Of a DNA stretch of 64,000 bases, positions 37,168-47,778 are shown one piece after another (positions within the stretch are counted from its first letter, which is position 1; every line of letters begins with the position of its first letter). Origin of the DNA: Gallionella capsiferriformans ES-2 (GTDB taxonomy: Bacteria > Pseudomonadota > Gammaproteobacteria > Burkholderiales > Gallionellaceae); NCBI RefSeq assembly GCF_000145255.1, contig NC_014394.1, positions 1,674,001 to 1,738,000 on the forward strand. The letters run 5' to 3'. Made by a program: the position numbers and the translations under genes. The notes beneath the pieces were generated by a model that saw nothing but the letters and a program-made list of their open reading frames with translations, was not told the DNA's origin and searched no databases.

Positions 37168-38204
37168 CAAATTCTGGGTAACTGTTCACCTGCCAGCCAG
37201 TCGACGATGCGCCGACCGCCCAGCTTCGTTGTCATCTGCACAAATCGCTCCGCACTCACCTCCCCGATGATCGCAGCCTGACGGGCCTGCGGGTGCGCGC
37301 GCATCACCGAGAGCAACTTGTCAGCATCCCCGGGCGCGCAAATCGCCACCAGCTTCCCTTCGTTCGCCACGTATAAAGGATCTAAGCCCAAAAATTCGCA
37401 GGCCGCCGCGACCGTTGTATTGACCGGGATCGACGCTTCGTCTATCAGCATGCCGACGCCCGATTGACCGGCAATCTCGTTGAGTGTAGTTGCCAACCCG
37501 CCGCGGGTCGGGTCGCGCAGCACGCGCAAGTTTGCACCCGACGCCAGCATCGTCTCAACCAGCGTATGCAACGCCGCCGTATCCGATACGATGGGCGCAT
37601 CAAAGCTCAAATTCTCGCGCTGCGAGAGCACCGCCATGCCGTGATCGCCTATCGTGCCCGACAGTAGGATTTTGTCGCCCGCAATCGCAAGGTTGCCTGA
37701 CAGGTTAATGCCGTCTCTGACGATACCGACCGCGGTGGTGGTAATATAAATACCATCCCCCTTGCCCCGCTCAACCACCTTGGTGTCACCTGTGACAATG
37801 GGCACGCCCGCCTGCATGGCCGCCTGCGCCATCGAATCGACGATGCGTTTCAAATCGGCAAGCAACAGCCCTTCTTCGAGGATAAATGCCGCTGACAGAT
37901 ACAAAGGCTGCGCACCCATCATCGCCACGTCATTGATCGTGCCGTGTACCGACAGACAGCCGATATCGCCCCCCGAAAAAAATAACGGCGAGACCACATG
38001 GCTGTCGGTGGACATCACCAGTCGCCCTGATACGGCGGGCATCACCGCACCATCATTGCCTTGCGCAAGAAAGACATTATCGAACGCAGGAGCGATCAAT
38101 TCCGCGATCAAGTGCGCCATCGCACGGCCGCCGGCGCCATGCGACATTTCAATGCGGCCATTTTTCAAATCCAGCGGTCGCGCATACTGTTTAGCGATGC
38201 TCAA
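37164..38204 (-). CDS. hypE: Hydrogenase expression/formation protein HypE
   Basis: A 346-residue HypE. It takes the carbamoyl group from HypF on its C-terminal Cys (the protein ends PRIC) and dehydrates it to thiocyanate, the CN- source of the [NiFe] site. The ATP-grasp-like motifs HGAGGRAM, GNDGAVMP and VTGDTKVVERGKGDGIY are present. The start is a TTG at 38204 that overlaps the hypD stop (TTGA) with GGGAGG upstream. Last of hypC-hypD-hypE. Confidence 0.96.
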   Translation of the reverse strand: MSIAKQYARPLDLKNGRIEMSHGAGGRAMAHLIAELIAPAFDNVFLAQGNDGAVMPAVSGRLVMSTDSHVVSPLFFSGGDIGCLSVHGTINDVAMMGAQPLYLSAAFILEEGLLLADLKRIVDSMAQAAMQAGVPIVTGDTKVVERGKGDGIYITTTAVGIVRDGINLSGNLAIAGDKILLSGTIGDHGMAVLSQRENLSFDAPIVSDTAALHTLVETMLASGANLRVLRDPTRGGLATTLNEIAGQSGVGMLIDEASIPVNTTVAAACEFLGLDPLYVANEGKLVAICAPGDADKLLSVMRAHPQARQAAIIGEVSAERFVQMTTKLGGRRIVDWLAGEQLPRIC

Positions 38205-39310
38205 GTTGCCTCCCCGCGAAATCGCCCGTAGGAATAATATGCCGCGCACGCCCCTTCACTGGACACCATGCATGAGCCGACCGGATTTTCCGGCGTACAG
38301 ACCGTGCCGAAAATCCGGCATTGCGACGGCGTTTTTTCACCGCGTAAAATGGCGGCGCATTCGCAGGCCTTATGATCTGACACGGGACGATAGGCTGCGG
38401 AAAATTTCACTTCCGCGTCATAGGCCGAAAATTCCGCACGCAGCTTTAACGCGCTGTGCGGCAAAGACCCCAGACCGCGCCAGTCGAACGTATCGCGCAA
38501 TTCGAACACCTGCGCCACCAGCGCCTGCGCCTTCAGGTTACCTGCCCGGCTGACCGCGCGGGTAAATTCATTTTCAACACTGGCACGTCCTTCGTTGATC
38601 TGACGAACCAGCATCAAAATGGCCTGCATTACGTCCAGCGGCTCGAATCCGGCGATCACCACAGGCTTGGCATAGACATCGGCGAATACCTCGTAGGGCT
38701 GGCTGCCAATCACGGTGGATACGTGTGCCGGGCCAATAAAACCGTCCAGCGCCACGCCGCCCGCAACAATCGCGTGCATTGCCGCCGGGGTCAACACATG
38801 ATTGCACAGAATACTGAAATTTTTAAGCTTCTGAGCTGCCGCCTCAACAATCGCAACGGCAGTCGCAGGCGTGGTGGTCTCAAAACCGATCGCCAGAAAC
38901 ACAACTTCCCGATCCGGATGCTCGCGCGCAATCGTAAGTGCATCCTGAGTCGAATAGATCATACGCACGTCGGCGCCCTGAGCACGGGCACGCATCAGCG
39001 TCAGATGATCTGAGGCAGGTACCCGCATCAGATCGGCGTAAGTGCACAGGATGACACCCGCCTCGCACGCCAAGCGGATCGCCTGATCCACCCGACCGAT
39101 CGGCAACACGCACACAGGGCATCCGGGACCATGGATCAGTTGCACACAGGATGGCAGCAAATCCGCTAGTCCATAACGGGATATGGCATGTGTATGTCCG
39201 CCGCAGAACTCCATCAGGCGATAGTCGCGCGCGGGGTTCACTGTTGCCGCAATGTTGTCAGCAATACGCCCGGCCAAGGTGCCGTCGCGAAATTCGTCGA
39301 TGTATTTCAT
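38201..39310 (-). CDS. hypD: Hydrogenase formation protein HypD
   Basis: A 369-residue HypD, scaffold for Fe(CN)2CO assembly with HypC. CGGHTHAISRYG near residue 36, GPGCPVCVLPIG, and the C-terminal [4Fe-4S] cysteines (CECAAIL, CRIFGTVC, GSCMVSSEGACAAYY) are conserved. It overlaps hypC by the four bases ATGA and hypE by TTGA, so the three are translationally coupled. Confidence 0.97.
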   Translation of the reverse strand: MKYIDEFRDGTLAGRIADNIAATVNPARDYRLMEFCGGHTHAISRYGLADLLPSCVQLIHGPGCPVCVLPIGRVDQAIRLACEAGVILCTYADLMRVPASDHLTLMRARAQGADVRMIYSTQDALTIAREHPDREVVFLAIGFETTTPATAVAIVEAAAQKLKNFSILCNHVLTPAAMHAIVAGGVALDGFIGPAHVSTVIGSQPYEVFADVYAKPVVIAGFEPLDVMQAILMLVRQINEGRASVENEFTRAVSRAGNLKAQALVAQVFELRDTFDWRGLGSLPHSALKLRAEFSAYDAEVKFSAAYRPVSDHKACECAAILRGEKTPSQCRIFGTVCTPENPVGSCMVSSEGACAAYYSYGRFRGEAT

Positions 39311-39552
39311 GCGAGCGATGAGTCCGGCGCATCCGTCATCGCATTAAATTCAGCGAACAGCGCCAGCGTGCGTTCTGCTTCCTCAACGTCGAGTCTTTGC
39401 AATGCGTAGCCGACATGCACGATCACATAGTCGCCTACCGCCACCTCGTCGAGCAGCGCCAGTGAGATTTGTTTGCGCACCCCGCCCAGGTTGACGATGG
39501 CACTGTGCTCAGCGGTGAGTTGTTCGACGCGGGCGGGTATGGCAAGACACAT
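39307..39552 (-). CDS. hypC: Hydrogenase assembly chaperone HypC
   Basis: An 81-residue chaperone that begins MCLAIPARVEQL. Cys2, essential for binding HypD and the HoxH precursor, is present, as are GGVRKQISLALL and GDYVIVHVGYALQRLD. AAGGATAG precedes the ATG. Overlaps hypD by 4 bases. Confidence 0.97.
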   Translation of the reverse strand: MCLAIPARVEQLTAEHSAIVNLGGVRKQISLALLDEVAVGDYVIVHVGYALQRLDVEEAERTLALFAEFNAMTDAPDSSLA

Positions 39553-39591
39553 AGTCTATCCTTAATATACGGGGCAAAATTATAATGCGGC

Positions 39592-40485
39592 TCAGGTCTT
39601 TTTCATGCGATTGTAGTCAGCCCATGCTGCGGCCACCTGCCCGCCCGGATGGGCAGCATCACCGGTACCAAACTCCTGCTGCAACGCGGCGGTATTGTCC
39701 TCGATGTAATGAATACCCCGGTCCAGATTGCCTAGCTGTTTTGAGAAAAAATTGCCGTCGGATACCAGCAAACCGGCCGACTTGGCAAAATTTTCACCGA
39801 ACGTTTGCACCGTATTCACGACCCCTTGCCGGTTGCTAGCCTGCATGGATTCAAGTCTGGCCGTATCGAGCGATGCAAGATGCGTCACAGGATCTATCAT
39901 CAACCCCAGATCCCCCATCCCCTGCACGCCATCGCCTGCGCCAAAAAATCGATTCTTGAGGTTCTGTTCCAGCTCATATTGGGAAGCCTCTGCCGCCTGC
40001 GTGCCGGCAAGCAATCCGCCCTGCTGCGTATCGGGAGCAAATCGCCTGACCCAGTTATTGTATTGCCCGACAAAACCCAATAGACGAAGCTTGGTGCTGT
40101 CATTGCCGGTCGAACTGCTAATGCCGGCCAGATTTTTACCCGCGTCCTGCAGCTGAGAGACATCCGCTTTCATCTGGCTCAACTCCCAATACTGTGCTTT
40201 AAAAACAATCTCCATGTTATTGATAGTAGACATCATTCTGTAAGCAGAATCGGCGTCAGCCAGCGCAGTATTGCGCCCTGTCGCGGATAAGCCTTTTACA
40301 TTCACCACACTCGAACTCGCCCCCACTGACGGCGTCAACAAGGTCGCGTCCGAGCTACCAGCTGCAACCAGCATCTGAAACAAGCCATCCCATGCACCAT
40401 CATTCCGTGCGCTCGCGCTGGAATTTATCACGAAACTTAAAGCCTGAGCCTTAAAGGCTGTAATCGAATCGGGTGGAATGGTCAT
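39592..40485 (-). CDS. Unrecognised protein with FliD C-terminus-like pattern
   Basis: A 297-residue protein without a signal peptide. A Ser/Ala/Asn-rich N-terminus is followed by helices, and residues about 185-255 (GMGDLGLMIDPVTHLASLDT, then ESMQASNRQGVVNTVQTFG) resemble the C-terminal coil of the flagellar filament cap FliD. The N-terminal hook-binding part of FliD is missing. A strong AGGAG Shine-Dalgarno sequence precedes the ATG. It lies between pfkA and hypC on the same strand. The FliD link is by eye and the function is unknown. Confidence 0.6.
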   Translation of the reverse strand: MTIPPDSITAFKAQALSFVINSSASARNDGAWDGLFQMLVAAGSSDATLLTPSVGASSSVVNVKGLSATGRNTALADADSAYRMMSTINNMEIVFKAQYWELSQMKADVSQLQDAGKNLAGISSSTGNDSTKLRLLGFVGQYNNWVRRFAPDTQQGGLLAGTQAAEASQYELEQNLKNRFFGAGDGVQGMGDLGLMIDPVTHLASLDTARLESMQASNRQGVVNTVQTFGENFAKSAGLLVSDGNFFSKQLGNLDRGIHYIEDNTAALQQEFGTGDAAHPGGQVAAAWADYNRMKKT

Positions 40486-40512
40486 GTTTACTCTCCTAGC
40501 GATTGTTTAAAA

Positions 40513-41628
40513 TCAATCTCCCATGCTGATACCTAAATGACGGGCGCTCTGTATCCAGGGGTGATCTTGCGGCACTGTTTTAACTTTTCCGGCCACCTCC
40601 TCCAGCAGCACAGCTTGCGTCGCATCGCCCCTTGCCGCCACCATCACGCCGAATTGTCCCTGATCAATCAGATCGGCACAGGCAGTTCCGAGTCGCGTCG
40701 ACAACAACCGATCTGCAGCAGAAGGAATACCGCCACGCTGCAAGTGCCCCAGGATGGTAATCCTTGACTCGAGTCCGGTCAGTAATTCGAGTTGCTTGGC
40801 CAGACGCACCGTTTTCTCCGCGTACTGCAGTTCTGGCGCAGACTCGACGACGGCTTTTTTGCCCTCTTTATGTTTGCTGGCATTTCTCTTTTTCACAACC
40901 TCTGCCAGCGTCGCATGTTCCTGCAAAGACAGCGCACCTTCAGCAATCGCGACGATACTAAAGCTTTTTCCCCGACGGCTGCGCTCACGAATCGCTTCGG
41001 CCACGCTTTCCACAGCATAAGGGACTTCCGGAATCAGGATCACATCAGCACCGCCGGCAATACCGGCACCCAGCGCGAGCCAGCCGGCACGATGCCCCAT
41101 GATTTCCACCACGATGATGCGGTGATGGCTGTGCGCCGTACTGTGCAGGCGATCAATCGCATCGGTGGCAATACCCAAGGCCGTGTCAAAACCAAAGGTG
41201 ATATCGGTCATCGCGATATCGTTGTCTATGGTCTTGGGCAGGGTAATCACGTTCAGACCGCGCTCTTTCAGACGCAAGGCATTTTTCTGTGTGCCGCCAC
41301 CGCCCAGACAAACCAGCACATCCAGATGGTTGTCGTAGTAATTTCCAACGATCACATCGGTCATATCCATCTGTTTTCCACCGATTGGCATGCGGTGGGG
41401 CTTATCACGACTGGTGCCGAGCAACGTACCACCCCGTGTCAGAATATCAGACAGATCAGCAGCTTCGAGCCGCATTGTGCGGTTTTCCATCAGTCCGCGA
41501 AAGCCATCGCGAAAACCAATCATTTGCATACCGTAATGATTAAGCGCGGCCTTGCCAACACCGCGGATTGCGGCGTTCAGACCGGGACTGTCGCCACCAG
41601 CCGTTAAAATTCCAATATATTTTGCCAC
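40513..41628 (-). CDS. pfkA: 6-phosphofructokinase
   Basis: A 371-residue phosphofructokinase, key step of glycolysis. [22 protein letters not shown] and [12 protein letters not shown] are the phosphate- and substrate-binding motifs. The donor-specificity positions read Gly (GGGGTQKNA) and Lys (PKTIDND), a combination known in ATP-dependent enzymes of the long group, but PPi use cannot be excluded. I propose the GTG at 41628 with AAGAG upstream; an ATG at 41661 would add 11 residues. It sits oddly between hypF and hypC. Confidence 0.85.
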   Translation of the reverse strand: MAKYIGILTAGGDSPGLNAAIRGVGKAALNHYGMQMIGFRDGFRGLMENRTMRLEAADLSDILTRGGTLLGTSRDKPHRMPIGGKQMDMTDVIVGNYYDNHLDVLVCLGGGGTQKNALRLKERGLNVITLPKTIDNDIAMTDITFGFDTALGIATDAIDRLHSTAHSHHRIIVVEIMGHRAGWLALGAGIAGGADVILIPEVPYAVESVAEAIRERSRRGKSFSIVAIAEGALSLQEHATLAEVVKKRNASKHKEGKKAVVESAPELQYAEKTVRLAKQLELLTGLESRITILGHLQRGGIPSAADRLLSTRLGTACADLIDQGQFGVMVAARGDATQAVLLEEVAGKVKTVPQDHPWIQSARHLGISMGD

Positions 41629-41747
41629 GACTTGCACTCTTAATTGATGTTGAGTCGCCATAATCAACCATCAACCCGGTCAGGTCAACGTCGTTGACAC
41701 AAGACAGAGTAAAAAAATCGCTTGTACAGCGCTTAATTTCCGCAGGC

Positions 41748-44042
41748 TTAGCGCTGATTGATCGCAACCCAGGCCTGTCCAAGTGAAATTCCGCCGTCAT
41801 TAGGCGGCAGCAATTGCGCGCTCAACACCTGCAAGCCTTGTTTCGACAAACCACTTGTCAAGGCTTCCGACAACAGGCTGTTGAGCAAGCAGCCGCCGCC
41901 CAGCGCCACGCAACCGATACCCGTTTTTTGCGCCGCATCGGATACCCAGGCGATTAGGCCGCCGGAGATAGTCGCATGAAACAAAGCCGCGCCGAAAGAC
42001 GGATCGTTGCAGCTGGCGAGCTGGCGAAGGAGGGACTGAAAATCCAGCACCCCATTCTCTGCCAGCCTGTAGCCGCCGTCCAAAGGCTTAACTTCGCCTT
42101 GTCTGACGGCCAGCGCTTCGAGATGCATCGCCGCCTGCCCCTCATAGTGCTGAATCTGACTCACGCCGAGCAATCCGGCAGCGATATCGAACAGTCGCCC
42201 CATGCTGGAACTTTGAGGACAATGAAGCCCCCGAGCCAGCATCGCCGCAACCGTGGGGGCTGCCGGCTGATTCGAAAAACGCTGAAGGATTTCCGCGCCC
42301 TTACCCATCTCAAATAACGCCGCTGACGCCATGCGCCAAGGCTCGCACGCGGCACGATCCCCGCCCGGCAGCGCCACAGCGGCCAGATGCCCCAACCGTT
42401 CAAACTGGGCCCCCGATACCCGCAGCAACTCACCGCCCCAAGATGTCCCATCTGTCCCCCAGCCCGCGCCATCCAAGGCCAATCCCAAGACGGGCTGAGT
42501 GACAGCGTACTCGGCACAGATCGCATTGATGTGCGCATGATGATGTTGCACCGCAATCATCGGCACACCGCGCGCGGCGGCAAACCTTGCCGCATATTGG
42601 CTGGTATAGCAATCAGGATGCAGGTCGTGCGCCACGCACTGTGGCTCAACATCGAAGATGTCGCACAAGTGCGTGACGGTTTCATCCAGCATGGCGCGCG
42701 CACCGGCATGATCCAGATCGCCGATGTGTTGCGAGACAAAAGCTTCATTCCCCCGTGTCACGCAGACGGTATTTTTAAGCCCGCCACCCAGCGCCAGCAC
42801 GGACGGTGCCGCGAAGGGCAACAGAATCCGGCGCGGCGTATAACCGCGTGCCCGGCGAATGAATTGAAATTTTGGCGCCTGTGGCACCACCCGCATCACG
42901 CTGTCGTCGCAGCGATGCAGGATATCGCGATCATGGGTCAGATACCCGTCCGCCAGACGGGAGGCTCGTGCCTCGTCATCATTGATCACCAGCGGCTCGC
43001 CGCCCGCATTGGCGCTGGTCATCACAAGCGCAATCTTCGTAGCCTGTTGTAGCCAGTTAATCCCGTCGGGGTGCCCCAGCAATTCATGAAACAACAGGTA
43101 GTGCAACGGCGTATAAGGCAACAGCAGTCCGATATGAGACAAATCAGGCGCCACACAAGGCAAATCTTCATCGCAGGCGGGGTGTTTACCGAGCAGCACG
43201 ATAGGACGCTCCCCTGTCTCGAGCAGGAACGCCTCATCCGCCGAGACCACCCCATAGTGTTGTGCCGAGCGTGTGTTGAGCACCATCACCGCAAACGGCT
43301 TTTCGTCGCGCTGCTTTAAAGCGCGCAGCCGGTTAACCGCCGCCTGATTATCTGCCATACAGACCAGATGAAATCCGCCCACCCCTTTGAGGGCGACAAT
43401 CTGCCCGGCGCGCAGCAAGCTTGCTGTTTGGACAAGCGGATCCGCCGTCTCAACCGGCTGAAAATCAGCATCGTACAATTGCAGCGTAGGACCGCAAGCA
43501 GGACATGCATTAGGCTGCGCGTGAAAGCGACGCGTTTCGGGATCATCATATTCGCGCTGACACGCCGGACACTGCACGAATTTGTCCATGCTGGTGTTGG
43601 CGCGGTCATAGGGCATACGCCGGGTCAGCGTGTAGCGCGGCCCGCAATGAATGCAGTTGATAAACGCATGACGGTAACGCCGGTCGGCGGGATTGAATAA
43701 TTCGGCGAGGCAATCAGGGCAAATCGCCATGTCGGGCGCAATGCTGGTTTGCATCACTCCGCCCCGACTGGCCAGAATGCTAAAGCCCTGCACATCAAAT
43801 ACCTGTGGCGTCAGTTCGTAGCTGACCTGCTCGATGCGGGCAAGCTTAGGTGGCTCACTTTGCAGGCGCGCGATCAGGTTTAAAATGCGTTCTCGTTCGC
43901 CTTCAACGCAAATTTCAACCCCGCAACTGTCATTGCGCACCCAACCTGCCAACGCCAATTCATGCGCCAGACGGTAGACAAAGGGGCGAAAACCCACGCC
44001 CTGCACCTGACCTGACACGCGAATTTTAGCGCAAACCGTCAT
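41748..44042 (-). CDS. hypF: Carbamoyltransferase HypF
   Basis: A 764-residue enzyme that makes carbamoyl-AMP from carbamoyl phosphate and moves it to HypE. The domains are an N-terminal acylphosphatase ([19 protein letters not shown]), two zinc-finger pairs ([28 protein letters not shown]), a YrdC-like domain and a Kae1-like C-terminal domain ([19 protein letters not shown]). The ATG at 44042 overlaps the hypB stop (ATGA), which rules out the longer frame from 44090. Confidence 0.97.
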   Translation of the reverse strand: MTVCAKIRVSGQVQGVGFRPFVYRLAHELALAGWVRNDSCGVEICVEGERERILNLIARLQSEPPKLARIEQVSYELTPQVFDVQGFSILASRGGVMQTSIAPDMAICPDCLAELFNPADRRYRHAFINCIHCGPRYTLTRRMPYDRANTSMDKFVQCPACQREYDDPETRRFHAQPNACPACGPTLQLYDADFQPVETADPLVQTASLLRAGQIVALKGVGGFHLVCMADNQAAVNRLRALKQRDEKPFAVMVLNTRSAQHYGVVSADEAFLLETGERPIVLLGKHPACDEDLPCVAPDLSHIGLLLPYTPLHYLLFHELLGHPDGINWLQQATKIALVMTSANAGGEPLVINDDEARASRLADGYLTHDRDILHRCDDSVMRVVPQAPKFQFIRRARGYTPRRILLPFAAPSVLALGGGLKNTVCVTRGNEAFVSQHIGDLDHAGARAMLDETVTHLCDIFDVEPQCVAHDLHPDCYTSQYAARFAAARGVPMIAVQHHHAHINAICAEYAVTQPVLGLALDGAGWGTDGTSWGGELLRVSGAQFERLGHLAAVALPGGDRAACEPWRMASAALFEMGKGAEILQRFSNQPAAPTVAAMLARGLHCPQSSSMGRLFDIAAGLLGVSQIQHYEGQAAMHLEALAVRQGEVKPLDGGYRLAENGVLDFQSLLRQLASCNDPSFGAALFHATISGGLIAWVSDAAQKTGIGCVALGGGCLLNSLLSEALTSGLSKQGLQVLSAQLLPPNDGGISLGQAWVAINQR

Positions 44043-44854
44043 GCCTGCCGGCTCATCCTTTTGCATCCGGCTCTGATCCAGTCGAGCCACTCAGCCATTC
44101 CCTCGCCAGTAGTTGCAGACAGACGTATCACGTGCAACTCAGGATTGATGCGACGCGCATAGTCGATGGCCAGATCCGCATCAAACTCAAGGTAGGGCAG
44201 CAAATCACACTTGTTCAAGATCATCAGATCGGCAGCGCGAAACATATCAGGATACTTGAGTGGTTTGTCTTCCCCTTCGGTCACCGACAAGATCACCACT
44301 TTGTGCGCCTCGCCCAGATCAAAACTGGCAGGACACACCAGATTCCCAACATTTTCAATCAACAGCAGACTGTTATCAGACAGGTTCAGTTGATGCATCG
44401 CCTGCCCCACCATCAGTGCATCCAGGTGACAGCCGCGTCCGGTATTGATCTGAATCGCCGGCGCCCCTGCGGCACGAATTCGCTCGGCATCATTTTCGGT
44501 CTGCTGGTCGCCCTCGATCACGGCAAGGGGGAGCCCGCCATTGAGCGCCGTAATGCTTTTAACCAGCAGAGTCGTTTTGCCAGATCCGGGACTCGATACC
44601 AGATTGAGTGCGAAGATGCCATGATCGGCCAACATCCGCCGATTCTCAGCGGCATAATCGTTGTTCTTGGCAAGAATATCGCGCTCGATTTTAATCATGC
44701 GCGAGGGTTGAATCTCTGCGGGTTCAACTGCCGGCAAAGGTTCAATTGCCTGAGGCGCGCGAAATTTCAATGTCGCGCCCGATTTTTTGGACTGACGAAG
44801 CACATGACCGCCAATCAGCGTCTGACCGACGCCACAACCACACGTTACACACAT
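44039..44854 (-). CDS. hypB: Hydrogenase nickel incorporation GTPase HypB
   Basis: A 271-residue GTPase that with HypA inserts nickel into HoxH. The N-terminal high-affinity metal motif MCVTCGCG is intact. GTPase motifs [26 protein letters not shown] and LNKCDLLPY follow; the intervening His-rich stretch seen in some species is absent. AAAGGAAAG precedes the ATG at 44854. It is coupled to hypF by ATGA; a pilus operon lies immediately upstream. Confidence 0.97.
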   Translation of the reverse strand: MCVTCGCGVGQTLIGGHVLRQSKKSGATLKFRAPQAIEPLPAVEPAEIQPSRMIKIERDILAKNNDYAAENRRMLADHGIFALNLVSSPGSGKTTLLVKSITALNGGLPLAVIEGDQQTENDAERIRAAGAPAIQINTGRGCHLDALMVGQAMHQLNLSDNSLLLIENVGNLVCPASFDLGEAHKVVILSVTEGEDKPLKYPDMFRAADLMILNKCDLLPYLEFDADLAIDYARRINPELHVIRLSATTGEGMAEWLDWIRAGCKRMSRQA

Positions 44855-44983
44855 AAAAACTTTCCTTTGCAATTCTGTCACCGGACACTTGTAAACCGAA
44901 GCTACCTTAGCCACATTGCAGCTTAATGACGCTAAAAGAGCGCTGTTGAGTGTACTCCACTCGCAAATGATTCAGCGAAAAAT

Positions 44984-45436
44984 TCAATAGCTCAGCGTCA
45001 CGATGATCGAATCGCTATAGTTTCCCGCAGGAATTGCCTGATTGCCAAAAATTCGCCCGTAAACCGTATAGTTTCTGACATTCAGGCCGCCAACCCCGCT
45101 GTAACTGTCAGATAAAATATGACTTCCCGCATTGCCATCGCCCCAAATTTTCGTACGCGCGGCATCAAGATAGTTGTTGTAATTAATGACATACCCGACA
45201 TAGCCCATTTTCCGGGCGCCATACGCGCCGCTGCTTCCGCTGTTCAGCACAATGGTATACGCAATAGCCTGCCCCTGCGCCGCATCGCACGCGACCGATA
45301 TATTTCCCATCCCATCAAGGGGTGCGTAACTCGCCGGGGTATAAGCGCCGTAAGCCACATTGGTGACGGATATATTGCAGACCGCTTCCGCACCGCAGGA
45401 CGTACACGCAAGCAACACAGAAAGAATGAATCTCAC
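44984..45436 (-). CDS. Spore coat U domain protein, likely Csu-type pilus tip subunit
   Basis: A 150-residue secreted protein. A signal peptide of about 17 residues leads to a single SCPU domain (VCNISVTNVAYGAYTP at its start, NYSDSIIVTLSY at the end). The mature protein starts about one residue before the first Cys, so it has no N-terminal donor strand; this suits a terminal (tip) subunit. The classical CsuE tip is a two-domain protein of about twice this length. Its start overlaps the usher stop by 4 bases. Confidence 0.8.
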   Translation of the reverse strand: MRFILSVLLACTSCGAEAVCNISVTNVAYGAYTPASYAPLDGMGNISVACDAAQGQAIAYTIVLNSGSSGAYGARKMGYVGYVINYNNYLDAARTKIWGDGNAGSHILSDSYSGVGGLNVRNYTVYGRIFGNQAIPAGNYSDSIIVTLSY

Positions 45437-47769
45437 GGCTGTATTCCTTTACATAACAAGGGACCGATATGCGGCAAGGGCCCCGGATTTTCCGGCAGAT
45501 TGATTTCAAGGTCGCACTGCTGGTTGTTCCAACTGGCCTTGATCCGACTCTTCTTCGCCAACCCGGTCAGATAGGCCTCGCCCAGTAAAGCGACCTGAAA
45601 TTCATCCGTGCTGCCCTCTATGGTGATGACCGTGCCATTGGGCAAGGGCTGACCATTCTCGGCAACGAATCTGACCAGCGCGCCTATAGAGAGCTGGACT
45701 GAAAACTTCAGGCTGACGCCGCTGCGGTAATGCGGCGTCGCGTACGCCTCGCTTGTTTCGATTTGCGCCTCAATCGGCAAATCCTTCGTGTCGATGGTAA
45801 TCCTGCTTTTTTGATAGGAAGGCAGTCCGGGCAAAATGGCATTCCCGTCACGATCGGTGTGCGCGGCAAGTTGTCCATTCAAATAAACCGGTACGTTTGC
45901 AAATCCCGGCACTTGAGCTAACACAAAGCTATCGTATGACCGACGTGACATCAACACATTCCCTTGCAAAAATGTGACGCTGCCGTTAGCGGTGAAGCGA
46001 TAACTGTTCAGGCGCCCCATGCGCCCGACATCAAAAATATAGCTACCATAGTCGGTCTGCAGGGTTATGCCGGCCTCCTCGCGTTCGACCTGACCGCCGC
46101 CTGCCAGTGCTCTAAAACCGATACCGGCACCGAAGGGGGCACTTTTTTGCATCTGCACCGTCGTATTTTGCGCGCCCTGCTGCGAAATGAAGTTAGTGCT
46201 GGCAAAAATGCCATTATCCAGCGGATACGCTAAAAACAAGCTGACCATTTGATTGGCAGGCCCGCTGAGCGCACTAAACAAGGACAACGAAACGGAGGCC
46301 TTGCCACCTATCGATTTTGAATAGCTCGTCGTTATGTATTCGCCTATCGGCAACACGCCGGTTTTCTGGTAGGTATAGCTAATACCAAAGGACCCTAGTC
46401 CCGTATAAAACCCCATATTCGCCGTCAGTCGCTGCATCTGACCCGGCACGCTAAGACCTAACTGAGTAAAGTGATTACTGGCTGACTGCGCACGCACACC
46501 AAAGTTGATTCCGCCAAACGCCTGATGATCCACACCCAGCAAAAAATAATTGCCATTGCCAATCTGGCTGTTACTGACTGCGGCGGCGGCGGTGAGCGCC
46601 AGCGATACCGGGGGAATATAGGTCGCCGCTAATCCCGCCGTTTTTTGATCCGGCAACACTTCTAGGCGCCACTCTGTAGTCAGTTTATCGCTCAGCCCTC
46701 GCCTTTGCGTTCCGACTAGCATCGGCCTGCCATAATTCGCATTCTCGAGTCCAAAGTTATTGCGTATTAAGCCCAGTTCAACCGTGTAATCCTCGACGCC
46801 GGGACGCAATAAATTAGGTGTCAGATAGAATGGTTGAGTAATCACCTGCTCCTTCCCCAGCATATCTTTGACGACGATTTTTGCCTCACCGGATCCTGTG
46901 ATAACGGGAAAATTATTGATCTGAAAAGGGCCCGGGGTGATGGCCTGACTCATCTGACGATTACCGTTGATATACACCTCGGCCATGCTAGGGAGCGCCG
47001 CCTCTCCTGTAAAGGCCGGCAGCGGAATCGTCACAAAGCCCGGTTGTGTTGCAAAATTGGTGCCGAACTGAATCCCGGCAAATTTGACAGGCCGCCCCCA
47101 AATGCTGCTTCTGCCATTGGCATCGCCCAACACGAGACTCCTGCGCTCTTCCGAAAAATCCCGGGTCCAGTTGGTTTCGAGCCTGATTAGCCTAGGCGAT
47201 AGATTTACCTGATTCAAATTACTGTATAAATTCTGACCGACAAAATTACTCAGCCCCGCGCCCCAACGGTTAAACAGACCCAGTTCAAATTGACCGTTAA
47301 TTTGCGTTTGATTCAAGTTACTCGAACGGTTGTTTGTGCCATAAAAATCATAGTTTAAAAAGCCACCCGTCTCCTGCAGGCTAGACACTGTGCGCTCCTG
47401 CTGACTCGCAAAGATGTTGGGCTTAAATGCGGCAGGGTCAAATTCAAGCGCCAGCTCCTGATTGGCCTCGTCGAGTTTAAATCGATACCCTTGGGCGAAG
47501 CTTAGCGGGTAATAATCTACATTCATCGATTTGACCGGTGTTGAATCAACTGGATTCAATCCCCATTGTTCAAGAACCTCTGCCCGCGCAAAATACCCAG
47601 CCGATTGCGAATAGAGGATCGTTCCCATCCCCATGTCTTGACCGTTAACTTTAATTGAATAAAGTTGTAGCGTGAAAGGAAACTCATCAGCTATCGCACA
47701 GCTTGCACCGAGCAGCGAAAAAAAAATACCACACCAAAATGCCCTGCCTGATCTACGGAGCAGCAGCAT
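45433..47769 (-). CDS. Csu-type outer-membrane usher
   Basis: A 778-residue FimD/PapC-family usher. After a signal peptide (ending ASCAIA) it has the N-terminal chaperone-binding domain (VNGQDMGMGTILYSQSAGYFARAEVL), the barrel with a plug, and C-terminal domains (LVRFVAENGQPLPNGTVI). It secretes and assembles the pilus subunits at the outer membrane. It starts nine bases after the chaperone stop and ends by overlapping the tip gene. Confidence 0.93.
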   Translation of the reverse strand: MLLLRRSGRAFWCGIFFSLLGASCAIADEFPFTLQLYSIKVNGQDMGMGTILYSQSAGYFARAEVLEQWGLNPVDSTPVKSMNVDYYPLSFAQGYRFKLDEANQELALEFDPAAFKPNIFASQQERTVSSLQETGGFLNYDFYGTNNRSSNLNQTQINGQFELGLFNRWGAGLSNFVGQNLYSNLNQVNLSPRLIRLETNWTRDFSEERRSLVLGDANGRSSIWGRPVKFAGIQFGTNFATQPGFVTIPLPAFTGEAALPSMAEVYINGNRQMSQAITPGPFQINNFPVITGSGEAKIVVKDMLGKEQVITQPFYLTPNLLRPGVEDYTVELGLIRNNFGLENANYGRPMLVGTQRRGLSDKLTTEWRLEVLPDQKTAGLAATYIPPVSLALTAAAAVSNSQIGNGNYFLLGVDHQAFGGINFGVRAQSASNHFTQLGLSVPGQMQRLTANMGFYTGLGSFGISYTYQKTGVLPIGEYITTSYSKSIGGKASVSLSLFSALSGPANQMVSLFLAYPLDNGIFASTNFISQQGAQNTTVQMQKSAPFGAGIGFRALAGGGQVEREEAGITLQTDYGSYIFDVGRMGRLNSYRFTANGSVTFLQGNVLMSRRSYDSFVLAQVPGFANVPVYLNGQLAAHTDRDGNAILPGLPSYQKSRITIDTKDLPIEAQIETSEAYATPHYRSGVSLKFSVQLSIGALVRFVAENGQPLPNGTVITIEGSTDEFQVALLGEAYLTGLAKKSRIKASWNNQQCDLEINLPENPGPLPHIGPLLCKGIQP

Positions 47770-47778
47770 ATGAAACGT

